64,000 nucleotides of DNA from an uncultured Massilia sp. (lineage in GTDB: Bacteria > Pseudomonadota > Gammaproteobacteria > Burkholderiales > Burkholderiaceae), in NCBI GenBank assembly GCA_946481275.1, contig CAMLMV010000016.1, forward strand, positions 62,001 through 126,000, given 5' to 3'. The translations under genes and the position numbers were made by a program. The notes under the pieces were generated by a model. That model searched no databases. It was not told where the DNA came from and saw only the letters and a list, made by a program, of their open reading frames with translations. Shown piece after piece: positions 8,082-17,791 of this stretch; the stretch's first letter is position 1; each line of letters starts with the position of its first letter.

Positions 8082-10061
8082 TTATGGGCAGGTGAACGAC
8101 AGTTTAAACGGAATACTGGTTGCGGAGCCAGCGGGCGTCGTGACCGTGACGTTGAACGTGGCCGTGGACGGGCCCGTGCAATTGGTCGGGCTCGTGCTGC
8201 CGACGCTGAACAGATGCGTGTAGCCCTGCGGGATGCTGCCCACCGTCAGGCCGGTCGGATCGTCGACGGCGCTGTTCGTGTGCGGCGCGACGTTCGGCAC
8301 GGTGGCGGGAATCACCGGCGCGGCCGTCCCGTTGAGCATGGCCGTGATCGCGACCGTGGAGTTGGCCGGCATCGGGTTGTTGTTCACGTCGTTGAACTGC
8401 AGCCGGAAGCTCTTCGATGCGCTGGACGGGAGCGTGCCCAGGTCGACCGTGCCGCCCGTGAGCGGCGTGGGGCTGCCGTCCATGTACACATATTTGACGG
8501 CGCTGCCGCTCAGGAAGATCGACGTGCGGGCGAAGACCGTATTCGTGCCGTCCGTCGAGCTGGCGCAAATCGTGGCCAGGCCGGGGCGGGTCGCGTCCGG
8601 CGTGACGGCATTGCACGGCGTGGCCGGCGTGCCCGGGATCGCGACGCGCGGCGCCTGGCTGCGGAACGCGACCGAGCACACGCCGTTGACGGTGTTGCAG
8701 CCGCCCTTGTCGGACGAGCCGACGGCGCCCATGTTGGTCTGGAACACGACCGGCGTGCCGTCCGGGACCGGGTTGCCGAAGGCGTCGGCGACCATCACCT
8801 GCACGGTCGTGGCGGACGGGTTGTCCACGCTCCAGCCCTCGACGTTGAACGAACCGGAGCTCAGCGAGAACGCGCGCTGTGCCGGCAGGCCGGTCGTCAC
8901 GACGATCGAGTCGGACAGGGTCGAAATGTCCGGACCGCCGTTGGTGCCGGTGCCCTTCAGCGTCGCCTGCACGCGGAACGACATCGGGGTCGCGCCCGAA
9001 TTGACCGTCGTGACCACGCTGCCGGTGGCGTCGGTCGTGTCGCTGGCCTTGTTGATGACGACGTCGGCGCCCGCGGGCACCGGCGTGAAGTCCACGCGCT
9101 GGCCGGCCAGCGGGTTGCCGAAGATGTCGACGACCTTGTACGTCAGGATCGCGGTTTCGGTGCGGCCGTTGCCGCCGTTGCCGCGCACGACGATCGACTG
9201 CGTGGTCGGCTGCGCGCCCACGAACTGCACCGACGCGGCGGCCGGCGGTGCGATCGTCAAGGAGGTCGATGCCGACTTGGCGACGCCGGCGGCAGACACG
9301 GTGATGGTGTCGTTGTTGGCGCAGCCCTTGTCGCGGTAGACCGTCTGCACGGTGCCGTTATTGGTCGGCACGGTGGTGGCCAGATTCGCCTTGCCGGCCG
9401 CGACGCAGGCGGAACTGAAGCTGACGTTGACCTGCTGGTCCGTGTACTTGCTCGTGCCGTTCAGCACATCGACCGACAGCACGGTCGACCCGTAGGCCTG
9501 GATATTGGCCGGACTGGCGGACAGGGTACCGAAGGCCAGCGTGGTGGCGCCCACGGAATAGTTCGCGGTGCCGCTCGCGGTCGTGCCGGCCACGCTCGAC
9601 GTGGCGGTCACGGTGCCCGCGCCCCCCGCAGCCAGGCTGGCAGCCAGCATGGTGACCGTGGCGACGCCGTTGACGTCCGTGAGCGCGGTGCCGGCCGTCG
9701 GCGAGAACACGGCCAGCGCGTTGTCGGTGGCGAAGGTGACGATCGCGTTCGGCACGGGTTTCTTGTTCGCATCCAGCACGGTGGCCTTGACGGTCAGCGG
9801 CGTGGCACCCGTGAGCGCATTGCTCGACGCGCCGGCCGCGTTCGTGAAGCCCACGGAAACGGTGGGCGCCGCGGGGGTCGTCGTACCGCCGGTGCCGGTA
9901 CCGCCGGTGCCGCCGGTCCCCGTGCCGCCGGAGCCGGTACCGCCGCTCACGGCTCCGGGACTGCCGCCGCCGCCGCCGCATGCGGTCAGCACCATGGCCA
10001 TCAGCAGGCCGGCCACGCGCACGCCGTGGCGCGCCGCAGATTCATTCTTGAATTGGTTCAT
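8082..10061 (-). CDS. Ig-like (Big_1-type) repeat surface lipoprotein
   Basis: This 659-residue protein has a signal peptide with lipobox LTAC followed by five glycines, then a Gly/Thr/Pro-rich linker (residues about 30-65). At least three bacterial Ig-like modules of invasin type follow, recognisable by repeated D-x-x-G-N-P-x-P-x-x-x-V-x-F segments (for example DIFGNPLAGQRVDF and DAFGNPVPDGTPVVF). Pairs of cysteines suggest disulfides. It is probably anchored in the outer membrane and extends from it. It sits between pilQ (25 bp upstream) and aroKB, in a place where pilQ and aroK are often direct neighbours, so a link to type IV pili or adhesion is possible but unproven. Confidence 0.8.
   Translation of the reverse strand: MNQFKNESAARHGVRVAGLLMAMVLTACGGGGGSPGAVSGGTGSGGTGTGGTGGTGTGGTTTPAAPTVSVGFTNAAGASSNALTGATPLTVKATVLDANKKPVPNAIVTFATDNALAVFSPTAGTALTDVNGVATVTMLAASLAAGGAGTVTATSSVAGTTASGTANYSVGATTLAFGTLSASPANIQAYGSTVLSVDVLNGTSKYTDQQVNVSFSSACVAAGKANLATTVPTNNGTVQTVYRDKGCANNDTITVSAAGVAKSASTSLTIAPPAAASVQFVGAQPTTQSIVVRGNGGNGRTETAILTYKVVDIFGNPLAGQRVDFTPVPAGADVVINKASDTTDATGSVVTTVNSGATPMSFRVQATLKGTGTNGGPDISTLSDSIVVTTGLPAQRAFSLSSGSFNVEGWSVDNPSATTVQVMVADAFGNPVPDGTPVVFQTNMGAVGSSDKGGCNTVNGVCSVAFRSQAPRVAIPGTPATPCNAVTPDATRPGLATICASSTDGTNTVFARTSIFLSGSAVKYVYMDGSPTPLTGGTVDLGTLPSSASKSFRLQFNDVNNNPMPANSTVAITAMLNGTAAPVIPATVPNVAPHTNSAVDDPTGLTVGSIPQGYTHLFSVGSTSPTNCTGPSTATFNVTVTTPAGSATSIPFKLSFTCP
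9870..9975 (-). repeat. Low-complexity Gly/Thr codon repeat in the lipoprotein linker
   Basis: Short imperfect tandem repeats of GGTACCGGCGG type encode the G-G-T-G-T linker just after the lipobox. They are coding repeats of variable period, not spaced repeats. Such tracts can change length by slippage. Confidence 0.7.
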
Positions 10062-10086
10062 GTTTCGCTTCTTGTTGATTATTCTG

Positions 10087-12237
10087 TCAATGCCCGTTCT
10101 GCAGGCGTTCGGCCACGATCCGGGGCGTGATGAAGACGAGCAGCTCGGTCTTGCTGTTCTGGCGCGACGTCGACTTGAACAGGTTGCCCACGACCGGGAT
10201 GTCGCCGATCAACGGCACCTTGTTGTCGCTGCGGGTTTCAGACATCTGGTAGATGCCGCCCAGGACCACCGTGCCGCCGTTCTCGACCATCACCTTGGTC
10301 TTCACGTGCTGCGTGTTGATGGCGAAGCCCGACGCGGTCGATTCGCCCTTCGAATCCTTGGCCACGTCCACGTCCAGCACGACGTTGCCGTCCGGGGTGA
10401 TCTGCGGCGTGACTTCCAGCTTCAGGTTCGCCTTCTTGAACGTGACCGACGTGGCGCCGCTGCTGGTGGCCTGCTGGTACGGCAGCTCGACGCCCTGCTC
10501 GATGATGGCCGGGACGTTGTCCTCGGTGACCACGCGCGGGCTGGAGATGATCTTGCCCTTGCCGTCCGCTTCGAGTGCGGACAGTTCCAGGTTGAGGAAG
10601 CGGTTCGCGGCCGACGAGAACAGCGAGAATGCGATCGACGGCGCGTTCGTGCCGTTGATGCCGCCCGCCGGCAGGTTCACGAGCGTGCTATTGGTGTAGC
10701 CGTCGCCCTTGTCCGGCGTCTGGCCCGTGACCTGGCCCACGCCCGTCAGGTTGCCGCCGATGGCCACGCGCTGGTTGCCGCTGACCTGGTAGCCCGTGTC
10801 GCCGCCGCGCAGGGTGCGCAGGTCGGCGAAACCGAGCTTGGCGCCGAGGTTGCGCGAGAAGCCGTCGTTCGCTTCCACGAGGCGCGCTTCGACGAGCACC
10901 TGCTTGGTCGCGATGTCGGTCTTCAGGATCAGCTTGCGGATGTCCTCGATCTTGGACGCGATGTCGGTCACGAACAGCTGGTTCGTGCGCGGGTCGATGA
11001 TGGCGCTGCCCCGCTTGGACAGCACGCGGTTCTTGCCGCCGCCGTCGCTGCTGGCGCCGCCGTTCTGGTCGAGGCCGAACACGGTGCGGAACGCCTCTGC
11101 CTTCTGGTAGTTCAGCTGGAAGATCTCGGAGCGCAGCGGTTCCAGCTCGGAGATCTGGGCGCGCTGCTCGAGTTCGAGTTTTTCCTTGGTCAGCAGTTCT
11201 TCCTTCGGCGCGATCCACAGCACGTTGCCGTTCTTGCGCATGTCGAGGCCCTTGGCCTGCAGGACGACGTCCAGCGCCTGGTCCCACGGCACGTCCTTCA
11301 GGCGCAGCGTGAGGTTGCCGGTGACGGAGTCGCTCGTGATGATGTTCAGGCCCGAGATGTCGGCGATCGCCTGCAATGCCTGGCGCACCTCGACGTTCTG
11401 GAAGTTGAACGACAGCTTCTCGCCCCGGTAGCCCGCGCCGCCGGCGCCGCCGGCCGGCCGGTTCGGATCTTCCTTGACGGGCTTGACGTCGATGACGAGC
11501 TGCGTGTCGCTCTGGTAGACGGTCTGCTCCCAGTTGCCGTGGGCTTCCACGACCATGTGCGTGTTCTCGCCCTGAGGCGTCGTCGTGATGCGCGACACGG
11601 GGGTGCCGAAGTCGGTCACGTCCAGGCGGCGGCGCAGGGTCGGCGGCACGCCGGTCTTGAGGAAATCGACGAGGATCTGCGATCCGACCTGGCGCACGTC
11701 GACGGCGACCTGGCCGTTCGGCAGGTCGACGACGATGCGGCCTTCGCCATTGGTGCCGCGGCGGAAATCGAGGTCGCGCAGCAGCTGCGTCGCAACCGGT
11801 GCGGCGGCCGTGCGTGCGGGCTGGCCGGATGTGTCGGCGGCGCGCGCGGGCGCGCCCGAGCCTTCGACGGTGACGATGACGTCCTTGCCGTCGACGGCGG
11901 CGGCGTAGTTCAGCGCGCGCTTGAGGTTCAGCACGAGGCGCGTGCGCTCGCCCGCCTGCACGACGTTCACGCCGCGCACGTCGCCCAGGTTGATGTCCTG
12001 GACATTCTTGCCGGTGGCGTTGGCGGTGGCGCCGAAGTCGAGCGCGATGCGGGCCGGATTGGTGATCGAAAAGCCGATCGGCAGCTGCTTCGGCGGCTCC
12101 TTCATGCCCACGCGGATGACGACGTTGCCGCCCTGCTGGTTGGCGCTGATCGACTCGATCGCGTTGTCCTGGGCCCAGGCGCAGGCCGTGGCGAGCGCCA
12201 GCAGCATGCCGCCCGCGGCGGAAAGGAATCGGGTCAT
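10087..12237 (-). CDS. pilQ: Type IV pilus secretin PilQ
   Basis: This 716-residue outer-membrane secretin forms the channel through which the type IV pilus passes. It has a signal peptide ending at AWA-QD, N-terminal AMIN-type peptidoglycan-binding regions (about residues 25-260), N0/N1 domains (about 270-450) with the motif GEKLSFNFQNVEVRQALQAIADI, and a C-terminal secretin domain with VPLIGDIPVVGNLFKS and the closing KTELLVFITPRI. Its ATG overlaps the pilP stop by 4 nt. It is the last gene of pilMNOPQ. Confidence 0.95.
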   Translation of the reverse strand: MTRFLSAAGGMLLALATACAWAQDNAIESISANQQGGNVVIRVGMKEPPKQLPIGFSITNPARIALDFGATANATGKNVQDINLGDVRGVNVVQAGERTRLVLNLKRALNYAAAVDGKDVIVTVEGSGAPARAADTSGQPARTAAAPVATQLLRDLDFRRGTNGEGRIVVDLPNGQVAVDVRQVGSQILVDFLKTGVPPTLRRRLDVTDFGTPVSRITTTPQGENTHMVVEAHGNWEQTVYQSDTQLVIDVKPVKEDPNRPAGGAGGAGYRGEKLSFNFQNVEVRQALQAIADISGLNIITSDSVTGNLTLRLKDVPWDQALDVVLQAKGLDMRKNGNVLWIAPKEELLTKEKLELEQRAQISELEPLRSEIFQLNYQKAEAFRTVFGLDQNGGASSDGGGKNRVLSKRGSAIIDPRTNQLFVTDIASKIEDIRKLILKTDIATKQVLVEARLVEANDGFSRNLGAKLGFADLRTLRGGDTGYQVSGNQRVAIGGNLTGVGQVTGQTPDKGDGYTNSTLVNLPAGGINGTNAPSIAFSLFSSAANRFLNLELSALEADGKGKIISSPRVVTEDNVPAIIEQGVELPYQQATSSGATSVTFKKANLKLEVTPQITPDGNVVLDVDVAKDSKGESTASGFAINTQHVKTKVMVENGGTVVLGGIYQMSETRSDNKVPLIGDIPVVGNLFKSTSRQNSKTELLVFITPRIVAERLQNGH

Positions 12238-12773
12238 TTACGGTTCTCCTTGGTTTGCAGCTCCAGCTTCGTCATGCGCCCGGTCCACTCGCCGGCGGCG
12301 TCCTGCACCACTTCGCGGATGTCGACGCCATCCTCGCCCACGTGCGTGACGACGCCAAAGTTCTGGCCGATGCGCTGGCCGGCTTTCACGTGGTACAGCG
12401 AGCGTTCGATCTGCAGCAGCGCGAAGCGCGTGCCGCCCTTCTCCATCATGCCGACCATCTGCATGGTATCGAGCGGGAAGGTCTCCAGCAGCTCGCGCGG
12501 GCGCTGCATGTCCGGCTGGTTCGGGTTGTTCGACGTCGCGGCCGCGCGGGCCAGTTCGCCCAGCAGCTTGTTCGGATCGAACGGGTCGACGGCCTCCTTC
12601 GCGCCATACGCGTAAGGCAGGAAGTCCTTCGGCTCGGGCAGCGGCTTCACGGCCGGGCGCGTGTCGCGCCTGACCTGCTCCATCCAGTCGCGCACCTCGC
12701 GCACGTCGGAATCGCCGCAGCCGGCCAGCAGCGTGGCGGCCAGCACGGCGCCCATCACGATACGGCCGCTCAT
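12234..12773 (-). CDS. pilP: Type IV pilus inner-membrane lipoprotein PilP
   Basis: This 179-residue lipoprotein (lipobox LLAGC) links the PilNO inner-membrane complex to PilQ. The N-terminal region (DWMEQVRRDTRP, then a Pro-rich segment and DPFDPNKL) is typical. The C-terminal half is the beta-domain that contacts the secretin. The frame is open far upstream, but ATG at 12773 overlaps the pilO stop (ATGA) and starts directly with the signal peptide, so it is taken as the start. Confidence 0.93.
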   Translation of the reverse strand: MSGRIVMGAVLAATLLAGCGDSDVREVRDWMEQVRRDTRPAVKPLPEPKDFLPYAYGAKEAVDPFDPNKLLGELARAAATSNNPNQPDMQRPRELLETFPLDTMQMVGMMEKGGTRFALLQIERSLYHVKAGQRIGQNFGVVTHVGEDGVDIREVVQDAAGEWTGRMTKLELQTKENRK

Positions 12774-13438
12774 GCCTTCTCCTTCTTGGCGTTCTTCTTC
12801 GCCTTGCGGGCCTTGGCCTGCGCGTCCAGTTCTTCCTGGTCGAGGTAGCGGAAGGTCTTGGCGACGGCGTCCAGCGACAGCGCGCCGTCCTTGCCGGCGG
12901 TGAGCGCCAGGTTGTTCAGGGTGACGATGCGGGGCATCTTGGCCATGTCGGCCGCGAATTCGCCGATGTCGTGGTAGTGGCCCGTGACCTTGATGTCGAT
13001 CGGCAGCTCGGCGTAGTAATCCTTGACGACGACCTGGCCCGGCTTGAACAGTTCGAACTGCAGGCCGCGGCCGATGCCGGCCTGGTTGATGTCGGACAGC
13101 AGCGCGGCCATCTCCGCCTTGCTCGGCAACTGCTTTTCCAGGCGTTCGACGTAGCGGTTCACCTGCTGCTGCTGGGCTTCCAGCGCATCCAGGTTGATCG
13201 CCTGCGCCATCTTGAGCTTGTAGTCGTCGCGCAGCTTGAGTTCCTGCGCGGCCAGGGCGTCCTGTTCCTCGAACTGGCCGCTCCAGTAAAAGAAGTAGCC
13301 GAGGCCGAGGACGGCCGCCATCACGCCGGCCGCGCACAACAGGCGCGGCGCCAGCGGCCACAGGCCGGGATGGCGTCCCTGCAGGCCCTCGAACTGGGAC
13401 CCCAGGTCGGCGAAAGACTGTTTCAGATCGATGTTCAT
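12770..13438 (-). CDS. pilO: Type IV pilus assembly protein PilO
   Basis: This 222-residue bitopic inner-membrane protein has a short cytoplasmic N-terminus, one membrane segment at about residues 30-52, a coiled coil (about 60-105, rich in Glu/Gln/Leu) and a periplasmic ferredoxin-like domain. It forms a heterodimer with PilN in the alignment complex. The C-terminus is an unusual lysine/alanine-rich tail (KARKAKKNAKKEKA). ATGA overlaps join it to both pilN and pilP. Confidence 0.93.
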   Translation of the reverse strand: MNIDLKQSFADLGSQFEGLQGRHPGLWPLAPRLLCAAGVMAAVLGLGYFFYWSGQFEEQDALAAQELKLRDDYKLKMAQAINLDALEAQQQQVNRYVERLEKQLPSKAEMAALLSDINQAGIGRGLQFELFKPGQVVVKDYYAELPIDIKVTGHYHDIGEFAADMAKMPRIVTLNNLALTAGKDGALSLDAVAKTFRYLDQEELDAQAKARKAKKNAKKEKA

Positions 13439-14064
13439 GGCTTGGTGCCCGCGCTGTTACCCGATTTTGCCGTGGACGGCCTGGCATCCTTGTCGTCGTC
13501 CTCCGCGCGGGCGCGCTTGATCGCGACGTTGAGCGTGAATTCGACGACCTTGCGTCCGGTCTTGCTCTGCGCGAGCGTGACCGCGCGCACCTCGGTCAGG
13601 TCCGGGCGCTCCAGCCACGGCGAGCTGCCGGACAGGTTGCGCAGCAGTTCCGCCACGCGCTCCTGCGACTGCGCATAGCCGTTCAGCAGCACGCGCTGGC
13701 CATCCTGCTTGAAGCTTTTCAGGTACACGCCTTCCGGCGTCTGGCGCACCAGTTCGTCGAGCAGGTGGACGGGCTGGTTGCGGTCGCCCTGCAGGTCCTC
13801 GACGGCCTGCTGGCGCGCCTTCAGCGCCTCGATCTCGGCCTTCAGGCTGGCGATCTTGCTGATCTTCTTGTCCAGTTCCGCGTTGGCGTTCCGGAGCACC
13901 AGGTTGCGTTCGTTCTGGGTCGCGATGCGGCTCGCGTTGTATGCGCCCACGAGCAGCACGAGCGCGGCGCCGGCCAGGCCGCCCAGCGCCAGCAGCGCGA
14001 CGAACGCGGCCTGTTTCTGCTTGCGCTTCGCTTCCCGGTGCGGGAGCAGGTTAATGCGGATCAT
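13435..14064 (-). CDS. pilN: Type IV pilus assembly protein PilN
   Basis: This 209-residue protein begins with the hallmark INLLPHRE sequence, which inserts into a groove of PilM. It is followed by one membrane segment (about 20-43), a coiled coil (about 45-95) and a periplasmic ferredoxin-like fold. The C-terminal tail is charged and Ser/Lys-rich. The start at 14064 overlaps the pilM stop (TGATG), showing coupled translation within pilMNOPQ. Confidence 0.94.
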   Translation of the reverse strand: MIRINLLPHREAKRKQKQAAFVALLALGGLAGAALVLLVGAYNASRIATQNERNLVLRNANAELDKKISKIASLKAEIEALKARQQAVEDLQGDRNQPVHLLDELVRQTPEGVYLKSFKQDGQRVLLNGYAQSQERVAELLRNLSGSSPWLERPDLTEVRAVTLAQSKTGRKVVEFTLNVAIKRARAEDDDKDARPSTAKSGNSAGTKP

Positions 14065-15137
14065 CAGCCGAACCTCCGCAATGCCAGGCCGCAGGCGACG
14101 AGATAGCCGGGGGCGTCCGTGCGCAGCTGCTGCTCGCGCACGGCGGGGCCCAGCTGCATGCCGGAGAACGGCGCCACGACGCTTGTTGCGATGCGAGTGC
14201 GGCCCGTGATGATGTCGGGCAGGCCGGGCAACTGGGCGCTGCCGCCGGCGAGGACGATCTGGTCGATGCGCGTGTACGGCGTCGACGTGTAGAAGAACTG
14301 GATCGCGCGCGTGACTTCCAGCGCGGCGTTTTCCAGCCAGGGCGCCAGCAGGTCGGCGCGATAATTGTCCGGCAGGTCGCCCGCTTTCTTGCGCGTCTCC
14401 GCCTCCTCGAACGAGAGGCCGTAGGCGCGCACGACGTCCTGCGTGAGCTGCACGCCGCCGAACGGCTGCTCGCGCTCGTAGACGGTCTCGCCGTTCTGCA
14501 GCACGGAGACGTGGGTCGCGTTGGCACCGATCTGGAACAGGGCGACGATGCGGTCCTGCGGGCCCTTGTCGTTGTCGAGGAGGCGCTGCAGCGCGGCGCG
14601 GGCGGCGTACGACTCGATGTCCATCACGGTGGCCGTGAGGCCGGCCGCTTCGGCGATGGCGATGCGGTCCTCGACCTTTTCGCGGCGCGCGGCGGCCAGC
14701 ATCACTTCCATGTCCTCGGGCGAATTGGCGGCGGGGCCGATCACGTCGAAGTCGAGGCTGACCTCGTCCAGCGCGAACGGGATGTACTGGCTGGCCTCGG
14801 ACTCGACCTGCACTTCCAGCTGGTCTTCCGGCAGGCCGGCCGGCAGGATGATCTTCTTGGTGATGACGGCGGCGGGCGGCATGCCGAGCGCCACGTGCTT
14901 GATGCGCGTGCCGCTCTTCTGCACCACGCGGCGCACGGCGTCCGACACCGCCTCGAGGTTCTCGATGTTGCCGTCGACGACGACGCCGCGCGGCAGCGGT
15001 TCCGCCGCATGGCGCTCCAGCCGCAACTCGCCCTTGCCGCCATCGGACAACTCGACCAGGCGCACGCCGGACGTACTGATGTCGAGCCCGACCAACGGCG
15101 GGCTCTTTTGTCCGAACAAGGAACCTAGACTGATCAC
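14064..15137 (-). CDS. pilM: Type IV pilus assembly ATPase-like protein PilM
   Basis: This 357-residue actin/FtsA-like cytoplasmic protein recruits PilN and connects the pilus machine to the cytoplasm. It has actin-fold nucleotide motifs (VGLDISTSGVRLVEL near the start, a phosphate-2-like LFQIGANATHVSVL and an adenosine-site GGSAQLPGL near the end). GTG at 15137 is chosen because GAGGGGAG lies about 8 nt upstream; the frame extends about 70 codons further without family similarity. It is the first gene of the leftward pil operon and diverges from mrcA. Confidence 0.93.
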   Translation of the reverse strand: MISLGSLFGQKSPPLVGLDISTSGVRLVELSDGGKGELRLERHAAEPLPRGVVVDGNIENLEAVSDAVRRVVQKSGTRIKHVALGMPPAAVITKKIILPAGLPEDQLEVQVESEASQYIPFALDEVSLDFDVIGPAANSPEDMEVMLAAARREKVEDRIAIAEAAGLTATVMDIESYAARAALQRLLDNDKGPQDRIVALFQIGANATHVSVLQNGETVYEREQPFGGVQLTQDVVRAYGLSFEEAETRKKAGDLPDNYRADLLAPWLENAALEVTRAIQFFYTSTPYTRIDQIVLAGGSAQLPGLPDIITGRTRIATSVVAPFSGMQLGPAVREQQLRTDAPGYLVACGLALRRFG

Positions 15138-15399
15138 GAGCGCACTCCCCTCTCTGCTGCTTCTTTGAACGCCCGCTTTGGGGAACGATTGATAAAGATA
15201 GAAATAAGGTGCATATATATCGGGCACCGCCTTGAATCCTAGCAATACTGATGTATGAGGACAAGAAATTTCTACACGGGAACATATTAGTGCGCAGCGG
15301 GAAAACGACACTGTTTTCGCTCTGATATCAATCAATCTTGCCGCTCTTTTCACACCTATTGTCCGCTTGTCTAGCCGTGCCTCAGATACAAGCGTGACT

Positions 15400-15405
15400 T
15401 ATAAT
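15400..15405 (+). promoter_or_regulatory. Candidate -10 box of mrcA
   Basis: A perfect TATAAT lies 32 bp before the mrcA start in the 300-bp divergent pilM/mrcA interval. No good -35 element is seen at 16-18 bp. The rest of the interval (15138-15399) is AT-richer than the flanking genes and should hold the pilM promoter; no other structure was recognised. Confidence 0.55.
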
Positions 15406-15437
15406 GAAATGGATCAATAAAGCGACCGACATTACGC

Positions 15438-17789
15438 ATGAAAGCATCCCAAAACGGGGGCAGCCCCGCCCCGCAGTCTCCTTCGCCGAAGCACACACCC
15501 AAGCGCATCCTCCTGACCATCTTCGCCACACTGGCCGGTCTGGCCGTCTGCGGCGTGCTGGTGGTCGTGTTCGCGCTGGCGATGGCGTATCCGAACCTGC
15601 CCGCCCTCGACACCCTGACCGATTACCGGCCCAAGATGCCGCTGCGGATCTTTACGGCCGATAACGTCCTGATCGGCGAATTCGGCGAGGAGCGCCGCAC
15701 CCTCGTCCACTTCAAGGACATCCCGGACGTGATGAAGAAGGCCGTGCTGTCCATCGAGGACGACCGCTTCTACGAACACGGCGGCGTGGACTACTGGGGC
15801 ATCCTGCGCGCGGCCATCCACAACGCGACCGGCGGCGCGCGCCAGGGCGCGTCGACCATCACCCAGCAGGTGGCCCGCAACTTCTTCCTGTCGTCCGAAC
15901 AGACCCTCAAGCGCAAGGCATACGAGGCCCTGCTCGCGTACAAGATCGAAAAGAACCTCACCAAGGACCAGATCCTCGAGGTCTACATGAACCAGATCTA
16001 CCTGGGCCAGCGCGCGTTCGGCTTCTCGTCGGCCGCGCAGATCTACTTCGGCAAGGATTTGAAAGACATCTCGGTCGCGGAAGCGGCGATGCTGGCCGGC
16101 CTGCCCAAGGCGCCGTCCGCGTACAACCCGGTCGTCAATCCGAAGCGCGCGCGCATGCGCCAGCAGTACATCCTGCAGCGCATGCACGACCTGCGCTACA
16201 TCACCGACGCCCAGTACGAACAGGCGAAGAACGAAGAACTCAAGATCAAGACGGACAGCACGGCGTTCGGCGTGCATGCCGAATACGTGGCCGAGATGGC
16301 GCGCCAGCTCGTGTACGAACAGTTCAAGGAAGACACCTATACGCGCGGCCTGAACGTGTTCACGACGATCACCAAGGCCGACCAGGACGCCGCCTACCTC
16401 GCGCTGCGCCGCGGCGTGATGGATTACGAGCGCCGCCACCCGTACCGCGGCCCTGAAAAATACATCGAGATCCCGTCCGCCAAGGGCGAAGCCGACGAAG
16501 CCATCGAGGCGGAGCTGGCCGAGCATCCGGATTCGGACGACATCGTCGCCGCCATCGTGCTGTCCGCGTCGCCCTCGCAGGTGAAGGCCGTGCTGGCGTC
16601 GGGCGAAGAGATCACGATCACGGGCGCCGGCCTGGCGTTCGCCAGGGACTGGCTGTCGCCGAAGGCGGCCGAGACCCGGCGCGTGCGCCGCGGCGCCGTC
16701 ATCCGCGTGACGCAGGACGGCGGCTCGTCGTGGAACATCACGCAACTGCCGGAAGTGGAATCCGCCTTCATCGCCGTCACCCCGGACGACGGCGCGATCC
16801 GCGCGCTGGTGGGCGGCTTCGACTTCAACCGCAGCAAGTTCAATCACGTAACGCAGGCGTGGCGCCAGCCGGGATCGTCGTTCAAGCCGTTCATCTATTC
16901 GGCGTCGCTGGAACGCGGCTTCTCGCCCGCCACCCTGATCAACGACGCGCCGATCTCGTTCGATGCCGGTGCGACGGGCGGCCAGGCGTGGGAACCGAAG
17001 AACTACGACAACAAGTACGAAGGCCCGATGACGATGCGGCGCGGCCTGACGAAGTCGAAGAACATGATCTCGATCCGCATCCTGAACAAGATCGGCGCCC
17101 GCTACGGCCAGGAGTACGCGACGCGCTTCGGCTTCGACCCGGACAAGAACCCGCCGTACCTGACGCTCGCGCTGGGCGCGGGCGCGACGACGCCGCTGCA
17201 GATGGCCGGCGCCTATTCCGTGTTCGCCAACGGCGGCTACCGCATCAGCCCCTACCTCATCTCCAAGGTGACGGATGCGGACGGCAAGGTGTTGTCGGAA
17301 GCGCGTCCGGACCGCGCCGGCGTCGACGCCAACCGCGTCATCGACGAGCGCAACGCGTGGCTGATGGACAGCATGCTGAAGGACGTGGCCCGCTACGGCA
17401 CGGCCGCGAAGGCATCGCAGGTGCTGAAGCGCCCGGACATCGCGGGCAAGACGGGGACGACGAACGATTCGATCGACGCCTGGTTCGCGGGCTACCAGCC
17501 GCACCTGGTGGGCATCGCGTGGATCGGCTACGACCAGCCGCGCAACCTGGGCAACAAGGAAACGGGCGGCGGCCTGGCGCTGCCGATCTGGATCGGCTTC
17601 ATGCAGAAGGCGCTCAAGTCCGAGCCCGTGGTCGAGCGTCCGGTGCCGCCGGGCCTCGTGCAGTACGGCGACGAGTTTTATTATGCCGAGAGCCCGCCGG
17701 GCACGGGCGTGCAGTCGCTCGACGTGGGACCGGTCGCGCCTGCCGCCGAGCAGAAATCGCGCGACGCCGTCCGCAACGAGTTGTTCTGA
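15438..17789 (+). CDS. mrcA: Penicillin-binding protein 1A (bifunctional transglycosylase/transpeptidase)
   Basis: This 783-residue class A PBP polymerises and cross-links peptidoglycan. It has one membrane anchor at about residues 24-50, a GT51 glycosyltransferase domain with catalytic Glu107 in IEDDRFYEHGGVD, an OB-like insertion (about 340-430), and a transpeptidase domain with Ser480 (SSFK), SKN at 540-542 and KTGT at 671-674. All catalytic motifs are intact. It is divergent from the pilM operon, a common arrangement in Proteobacteria. A 9-bp hairpin follows the stop. Confidence 0.96.
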   Translation: MKASQNGGSPAPQSPSPKHTPKRILLTIFATLAGLAVCGVLVVVFALAMAYPNLPALDTLTDYRPKMPLRIFTADNVLIGEFGEERRTLVHFKDIPDVMKKAVLSIEDDRFYEHGGVDYWGILRAAIHNATGGARQGASTITQQVARNFFLSSEQTLKRKAYEALLAYKIEKNLTKDQILEVYMNQIYLGQRAFGFSSAAQIYFGKDLKDISVAEAAMLAGLPKAPSAYNPVVNPKRARMRQQYILQRMHDLRYITDAQYEQAKNEELKIKTDSTAFGVHAEYVAEMARQLVYEQFKEDTYTRGLNVFTTITKADQDAAYLALRRGVMDYERRHPYRGPEKYIEIPSAKGEADEAIEAELAEHPDSDDIVAAIVLSASPSQVKAVLASGEEITITGAGLAFARDWLSPKAAETRRVRRGAVIRVTQDGGSSWNITQLPEVESAFIAVTPDDGAIRALVGGFDFNRSKFNHVTQAWRQPGSSFKPFIYSASLERGFSPATLINDAPISFDAGATGGQAWEPKNYDNKYEGPMTMRRGLTKSKNMISIRILNKIGARYGQEYATRFGFDPDKNPPYLTLALGAGATTPLQMAGAYSVFANGGYRISPYLISKVTDADGKVLSEARPDRAGVDANRVIDERNAWLMDSMLKDVARYGTAAKASQVLKRPDIAGKTGTTNDSIDAWFAGYQPHLVGIAWIGYDQPRNLGNKETGGGLALPIWIGFMQKALKSEPVVERPVPPGLVQYGDEFYYAESPPGTGVQSLDVGPVAPAAEQKSRDAVRNELF

Positions 17790-17791
17790 AA

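Noticed and set aside
9870..9975. Possible CRISPR-like or minisatellite array
   Set aside because: The repeats are short, in frame and without spacers; they encode a Gly/Thr linker.
9568..12615. A 1015-codon plus-strand frame opposite the lipoprotein and pilQ
   Set aside because: Antisense to genes with clear motifs; composition is typical of shadow frames and no family is recognisable.
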